From Panulirus ornatus (lineage: Eukaryota > Arthropoda > Malacostraca > Decapoda > Palinuridae), in NCBI RefSeq assembly GCF_036320965.1, contig NC_092238.1:21423286-21487285 (forward strand): a DNA stretch of 64,000 nt, written 5' to 3'. The stretch's first letter is position 1; the number at the start of each line of letters is the position of its first letter. Positions 37,572 to 50,700 of this stretch are shown piece by piece. The translations under genes were made by a program, and so were the position numbers. Under the pieces are notes generated by a model, which did no database searches, had not been told where the DNA came from, and worked only from the letters and a program-made list of their open reading frames with translations.

Positions 37572-40500
37572 CACCTCCCATCACCGTTATGATATTCTTA
37601 TACCACCCATCACTGTTATGATATTCTTATACCTCCCATCACCGTTATGATATTCTTATACCGCCCATCACCGTTATGATATTCTTATACCGCCCATCAC
37701 TGTTATGATACTCTTATACCTCCCATCACTGTTATGATATTCTTATACCTCCCATCACCGTTATGATATTCTTATACCGCCCATCACCGTTATGATATTC
37801 TTATACCTCCCATCACCGTTATGATATTCTTATACCTCCCATCACTGTTATGATATTCTTATACCTCCATCACGTTATGATATTCTTATACCTCCCATCA
37901 CCGTTATGATATTCTTATACCTCCCATCACCGTTATGATATTCTTATACCTCCCATCACCGTTATGATATTCTTATACCTCCCATCACCGTTATGATATT
38001 CTTATACCTCCCATCACCGTTATGATATTCTTATACCTCCCATCACCGTTATGATATTCTTATACCTCCCATCACCGTTATGATATTCTTATACCTCCCA
38101 TCACCGTTATGATATTCTTATACCTCCCATCACCGTTATGATATTCTTATACCTCCCATCACCGTTATGATATTCTTATACCTCCCATCACCGTTATGAT
38201 ATTCTTATACCTCCCATCACCGTTATGATATTCTTATACCTCCCATCACCGTTATGATATTCTTATACCTCCCATCACCGTTATGATATTCTTATACCTC
38301 CCATCACCGTTATGATATTCTTATACCTCCCATCACCGTTATGATATTCTTATACCTCCCATCACCGTTATGATATTCTTATACCTCCCATCACCGTTAT
38401 GATATTCTTATACCTCCCATCACCGTTATGATATTCTTATACCTCCCATCACCGTTATGATATTCTTATACCTCCCATCACCGTTATGATATTCTTATAC
38501 CTCCCATCACCGTTATGATATTCTTATACCTCCCATCACCGTTATGATATTCTTATACCTCCCATCACCGTTATGATATTCTTATACCTCCCATCACCGT
38601 TATGATATTCTTATACCTCCCATCACCGTTATGATATTCTTATACCTCCCATCACCGTTATGATATTCTTATACCTCCCATCACCGTTATGATATTCTTA
38701 TACCTCCCATCACCGTTATGATATTCTTATACCTCCCATCACCGTTATGATATTCTTATACCTCCCATCACCGTTATGATATTCTTATACCTCCCATCAC
38801 CGTTATGATATTCTTATACCTCCCATCACCGTTATGATATTCTTATACCTCCCATCACCGTTATGATATTCTTATACCTCCCATCACCGTTATGATATTC
38901 TTATACCTCCCATCACCGTTATGATATTCTTATACCTCCCATCACCGTTATGATATTCTTATACCTCCCATCACTGTTATGATATTCTTATACCTCCCAT
39001 CACCGTTATGATATTCTTATACCTCCCATCACCGTTATGATATTCTTATACCTCCCATCACCGTTATGATATTCTTATACCTCCCATCACTGTTATGATA
39101 TTCTTATACCTCCCATCACCGTTATGATATTCTTATACCTCCCATCACCGTTATGATATTCTTATACCTCCCATCACCGTTATGATATTCTTATACCTCC
39201 CATCACCTGTTATGATATTCTTATACCTCCCATCACCGTTATGATATTCTTATACCTCCCATCACCGTTATGATATTCTTATACCTCCCATCACCGTTAT
39301 GATATTCTTATACCTCCCATCACTGTTATGATATTCTTATACCTCCCATCACCGTTATGATATTCTTATACCGCCCATCACCGTTATGATATTCTTATAC
39401 CGCCCATCACCGTTATGATATTCTTATACCTCCCATCACCGTTATGATATTCTTATACCGCCCATCACCGTTATGATATTCTTATACCTCCCATCACTGT
39501 TATGATATTCTTATACCTCCCATCACCGTTATGATATTCTTATACCTCCCATCACCGTTATGATATTCTTATACCTCCCATCACCGTTATGATATTCTTA
39601 TACCTCCCATCACCGTTATGATATTCTTATACCGCCCATCACCGTTATGATATTCTTATACCTCCCATCACCGTTATGATATTCTTATACCTCCCATCAC
39701 CGTTATGATATTCTTATACCTCCCATCACCGTTATGATATTCTTATACCTCCCATCACCGTTATGATATTCTTATACCTCCCATCACCGTTATGATATTC
39801 TTATACCACCCATCACCGTTATGATATTCTTATACCACCCATCACCGTTATGATATTCTTATACCGCCCATCACCGCTATGATATTCTTATACCGCCCAT
39901 CACTGTTATGATACTCTTATACCACCCATCACTGTTATGATACTCTTATACCTCCCATCACCGTTATGATATTCTTATACCGCCCATCACCGTTATGATA
40001 TTCTTATGCCGCCCATCACCGTTATGATATTCTTATACCTCCCATCACCGTTATGATATTCTTATACCGCCCATCACTGTTATGATACTCTCATACCTCC
40101 CATCACCGTTATGATATTCTTATACCTCCCATCACCGTTATGATATTCTTATACCTCCCATCACCGTTATGATATTCTTATACCTCCCATCACCGTTATG
40201 ATATTCTTATACCACCCATCACCGTTATGATATTCTTATACCGCCCATCACCGTTATGATATTCTTATACCTCCCATCACCGTTATGATATTCTTATACC
40301 GCCCATCATTGTTATGATATTCTTATACCTCCCATCACCGTTATGATATTCTTATACCTCCCATCACCGTTATGATATTCTTATACCGCCCATCACCGTT
40401 ATGATATTCTTATACCTCCCATCACCGTTATGATATTCTTATACCGCCCATCACCGTTATGATATTCTTATACCGCCCATCATCGTTATGATACTCTTAT

Positions 40501-41086
40501 ACCTCCCATCACCGTTATGATATTCTTATACCTCCCATCACCGTTATGATATTCTTATACCGCCCATCACCGTTATGATATTCTTATACCTCCCATCACC
40601 GTTATGATATTCTTATACCTCCCATCACTGTTATGATATTCTTATACCGCCCATCACCGTTATGATATTCTTATACCGCCCATCACTGTTATGATACTCT
40701 TATACCACCCATCACCGTTATGATATTCTTATACCGCCCATCACCGTTATGATATTCTTATACCTCCCATCACCGTTATGATACTCTTATACCACCCATC
40801 ACCGTTATGATACTCTTATACCACCCATCACCGTTATGATATTCTTATACCTCCCATCACCGTTATGATATTCTTATACCTCCCATCACCGTTATGATAT
40901 TCTTATACCGCCCATCACCGTTATGATATTCTTATACCGCCCATCACCGTTATGATATTCTTATACCTCCCATCACCGTTATGATACTCTTATACCACCC
41001 ATCACCGTTATGATATTCTTATACCGCCCATCACCGTTATGATATTCTTATACCTCCCATCACCGTTATGATATTCTTATACCTAC
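37572..41086 (+). repeat. 29-bp satellite array 1, about 120 copies
   Basis: Tandem 29-bp units containing ATGATATTCTTATACC and TCCCATCACCGTT. Compared with the 34-bp unit, about 5 bp (the GAGAT of CGTGAGATTG) is missing and several bases have changed. Units in the interior (about 37,880-39,180) are nearly uniform (CCTCCC, CACCG). Units nearer the ends vary (CCGCCC, CCACCC, CACTG, GATACTC). The array returns to 34-bp units at CCTACAATATCCGTGAG. Very few units deviate from 29 bp. Confidence 0.95.
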
Positions 41087-43430
41087 AATATCCGTGAGAT
41101 TGTGATGTTCCTTTACCTGTCATTATCTTGAGATTATGATGTTCCTTTACCTACCACAATCGTGATACTGTGATGTTCCTTAATCTCCCAATTTTTTGAG
41201 ATTGTAGTATTCGTTTACTTTCCATCATCCTGAGCTTGTGATGTCTCTTTAATTCCCATCATTATAAGAATGTGATGTTCGATTACTTCCTATGATCGTG
41301 AGGTTGTGATATTCGTGTACCTCCCATCATCGTCAGATTTTGATGTTTTTTGACTCCTATCACCGTGAGATTTGCCATGCTTGTTAGATTTTGATGTTAG
41401 TTTACCTCCCATCATCATGAGATTGTCATGTTCGTTTACCTCCCATTATCGTGAAAATATGCTGTTCCATAACTTCCCCTCATCATAAAATTGTGATGTT
41501 TCATCTACCATCATTGTGGAAATGTGCTGCACGTTTAATTGCCATCATCGTGAGATTGTGATGTTTGCTTACCTCATATCATCGTGAGATTGTGATATCT
41601 ATTTACCTCCCATCATCGTTAGATTGTGATCCCCGTTTCCTAATCACTATCATGAGACTGTGATGTTCGATTGCTTCCTATCATCGTGAGATCTGATATT
41701 CGTGTACCTCCCATCATCGTCAGATTTTGATGTTTTTTAACTCCTATCATCGTGAGATTGCCATGCTCGTTAGATTTTGATGTTAGTTTACCTCCCATCA
41801 TCATGAGATTTTCATGATCGTTTTCCACGTATATTTTGAGATACTTATGCCCGTTTACCTCTCATTCCTGTGTGATTGTGATGTTCCTTTACATATCATC
41901 ATTGTAACACTGATGTGTTCGTTTAACTCTCGTCATCATGAGATTGTGATGTTAATTTACCTCCCATTCTCGTGAGAGTGTAATATTCGTTTACCTCGAA
42001 TGATAGTGGCATTTTGATATTTGTTTACTTCCCATCTCTATAATTTTGTCGGGCTCATTTAACTCTCGTCATCGTGAGACTGTGATGTCCGTTTCCCTTC
42101 CACCATCGTAAGATTGTCATGTTCGTTTACCTCCCATTATCGTGAAAATATATTGTTCCATAACTTCCCCTCATCATAAATCTGTGATGTTTATTTCCTA
42201 TCATTGTGAAAATGTGCTGCTCGTTTCCTTTCCATCATCGTGAGATTGTGATGTTCGCTTACTTCCTATCATTGTGAGATTGTAATATCTATTTACCTCC
42301 CATCATCGTTAGATTGTAATGCACATTTCCCACTCACTATCATGAGATTATGATGCTCGTTTACCTCCCATCATCGTGAGGTTGTGATGATCTTTTACAT
42401 TCGATCATCATAAGATTGTGATATTTCTTTTTCTTCCATCATCATGATGTTAGTGTATCTCCGATTCTCGTGAAATTGTGCCATTTTTTTTTTACGTGTC
42501 ATGATTGTGAGACTGTAATGTTCGTTATCTCACATCATCGTCGGATTGTGATGTCCATTTCCCTCCCACCATCATGAGATTGTGATGTTCGTTTACCTTC
42601 CATCATCGTGAGATTGCAATGATCTTTTACGTTCCATCATCAGGAGATTGTGATATTTCTCTTCCTCCCATCATCATGATGTTCTTTTATCTCCCATCCC
42701 ATCATTCGTTTACGTCTTATCATCATGAGACTATGATGTTCGTTTTCATCCCATCATCGTAGGATTGTGATGCCCGTTTCCTTCCTACCATCATAAGATT
42801 GTGATGTTCCTTTTTCTCCCATCATCGCAAGATTTGTTGCTTCTTTACCACCCATTGTGAGATTGTGATGTTTGCTTTCCTTCTATTATTGCGAGATTGT
42901 GTTCTACGTTTACTTCCCATCATCGCGATATTTCTATAATCTTTTCTCTCCTATCTTCGTGAGATTGTGTTGTTTGTATGCCACCTCTCATCGTGAGATT
43001 GTGATGATGATATTATTCCTTTCATTGTATGATTGCAATGTTCTTTCCCTTTCCCACCATCATGAGACTGTGATGTTCGTTTCCGTGCCATCATCATGAG
43101 ATTTTGTTGTTCATTTACCTCGAATCTTCATAAGAATATGATTTCCGATTTCCTCCCACCATCATGAGATTGTGATGCTCATTTACCTCCAATCATCGTG
43201 AGATTATGATATCTTTCTTTTCTCTCATCATTATGATGTTCGTTTACCTCCCATCATCATGAAACTGTGCTCTTTGTATACCTCTTATAATCGTGACACA
43301 GTGATGTTCGTTTCCCTTCCATCATCTTTAGATTGTGAAGTTCAGTAACCTCTCACCATTGTGATATTTTGATGTTTGTTTACCTCACGGGAACGTGAGA
43401 TTCTGAAGAACGTTTACCTCCCATTATCGT
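41087..43430 (+). repeat. Diverged 34-bp satellite, block 4
   Basis: 41,087-42,610 is nearly identical to 47,732-49,258, with scattered single-base differences. From roughly 42,610 the sequence instead follows 51,010-51,840 (GATGTTTGCTTTCCTTC, TTGTATGCCACCTCTC). The switch of partner marks a recombination or assembly joint near 42,600-42,700. Confidence 0.85.
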
Positions 43431-44509
43431 ACATTTGATTTCGTATACCTCCATATCCGTGAGATGTAGATTTCCTATTTACCTGTCATTTCTGAGATTA
43501 TATGACGTTACCTTCCATCATCTGATCATTGATATATTTGTTTCTTACCATAATCTGAAGTGTGGTGTTCTTTATCTGCCATAATCATTGATACTGTAAT
43601 TTTTTTTACCTTCCATATTTATGAGATTGTAAGTGTTCTTTACTTCCATCATTGTAAGATGTATGTCTCTTTAATACCACATCATCGATAGAGTTGTGAT
43701 GTTCGATTTCCCTCGCCATCCATCAGTGAGATTGTGATGTTCGTTTACCTTCCATCATCTGAGATTGCAATGTTCTTTTACGTTCCATCATCAGGAGATT
43801 GTGATATTTCTTTCCTCCATCATCATGGATTTCTGATTTATCTCCATCCATCGTGAATGTACCATTCGTTTCTCCTTCATCATGAAACTATGATGATTCG
43901 TTTTCTACCATATCGTAGATTTGATATCCTTTCCTCCCACCATCATGTGATTGTGATGTTCTTTACCTCCCATCATCGTGAATTTGTTTGCTTATTTACT
44001 ACTCATCAGAGATTGTGATGTTGTTCTAACTTCATTATTGTGAGATTGTGTTCTACGTTTACTTCCCATTCATCGTGATATTCTTATCTTTTCTCCCTAT
44101 CTTCGTGAGATTGTGCTGTTTATTGCTCCATCATCGTGATATTGTGTGATAATATAATTCCTTTCATTCTAAGATTGTGATGTTCGTTTCCTTTCCCATC
44201 ATCATGGACTGTTGTATCGTTTCCGTCCATCATCGTAAGATTATTGTGTTCATTTTCCTCCCATCATCATAAGAATATGATTTCCGTTTCCTCCCCCATC
44301 ATAAGACTGAGAATTATGATTTTGTATTTCTCTCATCATCGTGATGGTCGTTTACCTCCATCATCCTGAAATTCTGCTATTCGTATACTCTCATCATCGT
44401 GACAAGTGATGTTCGTTTACTCCTTCATATCTTTAGATCGTGACCTTCACTTACCTCTCACCATTGTGTATTTTGATGTTTGTTTACCTCCCCATAATAT
44501 TGTGAAATA
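43431..44509 (+). repeat. Diverged 34-bp satellite with many single-base indels
   Basis: 43,431 to about 43,700 is a corrupted version of about 51,840-52,130. From about 43,715 it is a corrupted version of 36,755-37,570. Missing or extra single bases occur every 10-30 bp (CCATATCCGTGAGATGTAG, CCGTGAGATGTAGATTTCC), while both counterpart stretches are clean. This looks like unpolished sequence rather than biological decay. Confidence 0.8.
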
Positions 44510-47500
44510 TATTCTTATACCTCCCATCACGTTATGTATTTCTTATACCTCCCATCACTGTTATTGATATTCTTATTACCTCCCATCACCGTTATGATAT
44601 TCTTATACCGCCCATCAGTTATGATATCTTATACCTCCCATCACGTTATTGATTCTTTACCTCCATCACGTTATGATATTCTTTCTCCCATCACCGTATA
44701 TATTCTTATACTCCCATCTCGTTATGATATTCTTATACCTCCATCACGTTATGATATTCTTTACCTCCCATCATCGTTATGATATTCTTTACCTCCCATC
44801 ACCGTTATGATATTCTTATACCTCCCATCACGTTATGATATTCTTTATACCTCCCTCACCGTTATGATATTTATACCCCCATCACGTTATGATACCTCTA
44901 TACCTCCCATCACCGTTATGATATTCTTATACCGCCCATCACCGTTATGATATTCTTATACCTCCCATCACCGGTTATGATATTCTTATACCTCCCATCA
45001 CCGTTATGATATTCTTATACCTCCCATCACCGTTTATGATATTCTTATACCTCCCATCACCGTTATGACATTCTTATACCTCTCGTTATGATTTCTTATA
45101 CCTCCATCACCGTTATGATATTCTTATACCTCCCATCACCGTGTATGATATTCTTATACTCCCATCACCGTTTATGATATTCTTATACCTCCCATCACCG
45201 TTATGATATTCTTATACCTCCCATCACCGTTATGATATTCTTATACCGCCCTATCACGTTATGATATTCTTATACCGCCCATCACCCGTATGTATAGTCC
45301 CCATCACCGCTATGATATTCTTATACCTCCCATCACCGTTTATGATATTCTTATACATCCCATCACCGTTATGATATTCTTATACCTCCCATCACGTTAT
45401 GATATTCTTATACCTCCCATCACCGTTATGATATTCTTATACCTCCCATCACCGTTATGATATTCCTTATACCGCCCATCACCGTTATGATATTCTTATA
45501 CCTCCCATCACCGTTATGATATTCTTATACCTCCCATCACCGTTATGATATTCTTATACCCCCATCACCGTATGATATTCTTATACCCCATCACCGTTAT
45601 GATATTCTTATACCTCCCATCACCGTTATGATATTCTTATACCACCCATCACCGTTATGATATTCTTATACCGCCCATCACCGTATGATATTCTTATACC
45701 TCCCATCACCGTTATGATATTCTTATACCTCCCATCACCGTTATGATCTTATACCCCCATCACCGTTATGATATTCTTATACCTCCCATCACCGTATGAT
45801 ATTCTTATACCTCCCATCACCGTTATGATATTCTTATACCTCCCATCACCGTTATGATATTCTTATACCCCCATCACCGTTATGATATTCTTATACCCCC
45901 ATCACCGTTATGATATTCTTATACCTCCCATCACGTTATGATATTCTTATACCGCCCATCACGTTTATGATATTCTTATACCTCCCATCACGTTATGATA
46001 TTCTTATACCTCCCATCACCGTTATGATATTCTTATACCTCCCATCACCGTTATGATATTCTTATACCTCCCATCACCGTTATGATATTCTTATACCTCC
46101 CATCACCGTTATGATATTCTTATACCTCCCATCACCGTTATGATATTCTTATACCTCCCATCACCGTTATGATATTCTTATACCGACCCATCACCGTTAT
46201 GATATTCTTATACCACCCATCACCGTTATGATACTCTTATACCTCCCATCACCGTTATGATATTCTTATACCGCCCATCACGTTATGATATTCTTATACC
46301 TCCCATCACTGTTATGATATTCTTATACCTCCCATCACCGTTATGATATTCTTATACCTCCCATCACCGTTATGATATTCTTATACCGCCCATCACCGTT
46401 AGATATTCTTATACCTCCCATCACCGTTATGATATTCTTATACCTCCCATCACTGTTATGATACTCTTATACCTCCCATCACCGTTATGATATTCTTATA
46501 CCGCCCATCACCGTTATGATATTCTTATACCTCCCATCACCGTTATGATATTCTTATACCCTCCATCACTGTTTATGATATTCTATACTCCATCAACCGT
46601 TATGATATTCTTATACCTCCCATCACCGTTATGATATTCTTATACCTCCCATCACCGTTATGATATTCTTATACCTCCCATCACACCGTTTATGATATTC
46701 TTATACCTCCCATCACGTTATGATATTCTTATACCGCCCATCACCGCTATGATAATCTTATACCGCCCATCACTGTTATGATATTCTATCCCACCCATCC
46801 CTGTTATGATACTCTTATACCGCCCATCACCGCTATGATATTCTTATACCGCCCATCACTGTTATGATACTCTTATACCACCCATCACTGTTATGATATT
46901 CTTATACCTCCCATCACCGTTATGATATTCTTATACCGCCCATCACCGTTATGATATTCTTATACCGCCCATCACCGTTATTATATTCTTATACCTCCCA
47001 TCACGTTATGATATTCTTATACCGCCCATCACTGTTTATGATATTCTATATACCTCCCATCACCGTTATGATATTCTTATACCTCCCATCACCGTTATGA
47101 TATTCTTATACCGCCCATCACCGTTATAATATTCTTATACCTCCCATCACCGTTATGATATTCTTATACCGCCCATCACCGTTATGATATTCTTATACCG
47201 CCCATCACCGTTATGATACTCTTATACCTCCCATCACCGTTATGATATTCTTATACCTCCCATCACCGTTATGATATTCTTATACCGCCCATCACCGTTA
47301 TGATATTCTTATACCTCCCATCACCGTTATGATATTCTTATACCTCCCATCACTGTTATGATATTCTTATACCGCCCATCACCGTTATGATATTCTTATA
47401 CCGCCCATCACTGTTATGATACTCTTATACCACCCATCACCGTTATGATATTCTTATACCGCCCATCACTGTTATGATATTCTTATACCTCCCATCACCG

Positions 47501-47724
47501 TTATGATACTCTTATACCACCCATCACCGTTATGATATTCTTATACCTCCCATCACCGTTATGATATTCTTATACCGCCCATCACCGTTATGATATTCTT
47601 ATACCTCCCATCACCGTTATGATACTCTTATACCACCCATCACCGTTATGATATTCTTATACCGCCCATCACCGTTATGATATTCTTATACCTCCCATCA
47701 CCGTTATGATATTCTTATACCTAC
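44510..47724 (+). repeat. 29-bp satellite array 2, about 110 copies
   Basis: Same 29-bp unit as the array at 37,572-41,086. In the first about 2.3 kb many units are 27, 28 or 30 bp through single-base indels (CATCACGTTATG, CACCGGTTATG, CACCCGTATGTATAGTCC). After about 46,800 the units are mostly clean. The right flank (CCTACAATATCCGTGAG) is the same as for array 1, so both arrays are copies of one locus. Confidence 0.93.
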
Positions 47725-50700
47725 AATATCCGTGAGATTGTGATGTTCCTTTACCTGTCATTATCTTGAGATTATGATGTTCCTTTACCTACCACAATCG
47801 TGATACTGTGATGTTCCATAATCTCCCAATTTTTTGAGATTGTAGTATTCGTTTACTTTCCATCATCCTGAGCTTGTGATGTCTCTTTAATTCCCATCAT
47901 TATAAGAATGTGATGTTCGATTACTTCCAATGATCGTGAGGTTGTGATATTCGTGTACCTCCCATCATCGTCAGATTTTGATGTTTTTTGACTCCTATCA
48001 CCGTGAGATTTGCCATGCTTGTTAGATTTTGATGTTAGTTTTCCTCCCATCATCATGAGATTGTCATGTTCGTTTACCTCCCATTATCGTGAAAATATGC
48101 TGTTCCATAACTTCCCCTCATCATAAAATTGTGATGTTTCATCTACCATCATTGTGGAAATGTGCTGCACGTTTAATTGCCATCATCGTGAGATTGTGAT
48201 GTTTGCTTACCTCATATCATCGTGAGATTGTGATATCTATTTACCTCCCATCATCGTTAGATTGTGATCCCCGTTTCCTAATCACTATCATGAGACTGTA
48301 TGTTCGATTGCTTCCTATCATCGTGAGATCTGATATTCGTGTACCTCCCATCATCGTCAGATTTTGATGTTTTTTAACTCCTATCATCTTGAGATTGCCA
48401 TGCTCGTTAGATTTTGATGTTAGTTTACCTCCCATCATCATGAGATTTTCATGATCGTTTTCCACGTATATTTTGAGATACTTATGCCCGTTTACCTCTC
48501 ATTCCTGTGTGATTGTGATGTTCCTTTACATATCATCATTGTAACACTGATGTGTTCGTTTAACTCTCGTCATCATGAGATTGTGATGTTAATTTACCTC
48601 CCATCCTCGTGAGAGTGTAATATTCGTTTACCTCGAATGATAGTGGCATTTTGATATTTGTTTACTTCCCATCTCTATAATTTTGTCGGGCTCATTTAAC
48701 TCTCGTCATCGTGAGACTGTGATGTCCGTTTCCCTTCCACCATCGTAAGATTGTCATGTTCGTTTACCTCCCATTATCGTGAAAATATATTGTTCCATAA
48801 CTTCCCCTCATCATAAATCTGTGATGTTTATTTCCTATCATTGTGAAAATGTGCTGCTCGTTTCCTTTCCATCATCGTGAGATTGTGATGTTCGCTTACT
48901 TCCTATCATTGTGAGATTGTAATATCTATTTACCTCCCATCATCGTTAGATTGTAATGCACATTTCCCACTCACTATCATGAGATTATGATGCTCATTTA
49001 CCTCCCATCATCGTGAGGTTGTGATGATCTTTTACATTCGATCATCATAAGATTGTGATATTTCTTTTTCTTCCATCATCATGATGTTAGTGTATCTCCG
49101 ATTCTCGTGAAATTGTGCCATTTTTTTTTTTACGTGTCATGATTGTGAGACTGTAATGTTCGTTATCTCACATCATCGTCGGGTTGTGATGTCCATTTCC
49201 CTCCCACCATCATGAGATTGTGATGTTCGTTTACCTTCCATCATCGTGAGATTGCAATGTTCTTTTACGTTCCATCATCAGGAGATTGTGATATTTCTCT
49301 TCGTCCAGTCATCACAATGTTCATTTATCTCCCATCCTCGTGAACCTGTGCCATTCGTTTACGTCTTATCATCATGAGACTATGATGTTCGTTTTCATCC
49401 CATCATCGTAAGATTGTGATGTTCCTTTTCCTCCCATCATCGCGAGATTTATTGCTTGTTTGTTACCCATCATGAGATTGTGAGGTTTGTTTAACTTCTA
49501 TTATGGTGAGATTCTGTTCTACGTTTACTTCCCATCATCGTGATATTTCTATACTCTTTTCTCTCCTATTTTCGAGAGTGTGATGTTTGTATGCCACCTC
49601 TCGTCATGAGATTGTAATGATGATATAATTCCTTTCATTGTAAAATTGTGATGTTCGTTTACTCTTCCATCATCATGAGACTGTGATGTTCGTTTCCGTC
49701 CCATCATCGTGAGATTTTGGTGTTCATTTACCTCCCATCATCATAAGAATATGATTTCCGTTTGCCTCCCACCATCATGAGATTATGATGCTCGTTTACA
49801 TTCGATCATCATGAGATTATGATATTTGCTTTTCTCTCATCATCGTGATGTTCGTTTACCTCCCATCATCATGAAATTGTGCTATTTGTATACCTCTCAT
49901 CATCGTGACACTGTGATATTCGTTTTCCTTCCATCATCTTTAGATTGTGAAGTTCAGTTACCTCTCACCATTGTGATATCTTGATGTTTGTTTACCTTTC
50001 GGCAACGTGAAATTGTGAAGTACGTTTACCTCACATCATCGTACGATTCTGATATGCGCATACCTACCATATCCGTGAGATTGTAATGTTTCTTTACTTA
50101 TCATTATCTTGTGATTATGATGATCGTTAACCTTCCATCATTGTGAGATTGATAATTTTGTTTCTTCCCATAATCTTGAGACTGGGATGTTTCTTTACCT
50201 ACCATGATCATGATGCTCTGATGTTCTTTAACCTCCTAATTTTGTGAGATTGTAGTGTTCGTTAACTTGCCATCATCGTGATACTGTGATGTTTGATTAC
50301 TACTTAACATCGTCACATTGTAATATTGATATACCTTCCATAATCATAGAATTTGATTTTTTTTAAATCCTTATCATCGTGAGATTGTTATTCTTGTTAG
50401 AATTTGATGTTCGTTTATCTCTCATCCTCATGATATCATCATTTTCGTTTTCCTCCGTATATTGTTAGATACTGATGTTCATTTTCATCTCAATCCTGCG
50501 ATATTTTAATGTTCCTTTACATCTCATCATTTTGACTTTGTGGTGTTCGTTTAACTCTCATCATCATGATATTGTGATGTTCCTTTACCTCCCATACTCA
50601 TGAAATTGTAATATTTATTTACCTCGAATCATCGTGAAATTTTGATGTTCGTTTACCTCCCATCATTATGAGATTGTGAAGCTCATTTAACTATCGTCAT

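Noticed and set aside
44534..44782. Open frame in the indel-rich 29-bp array
   Set aside because: It arises from single-base indels that happen to keep a frame open. The clean 29-bp array has no equivalent.
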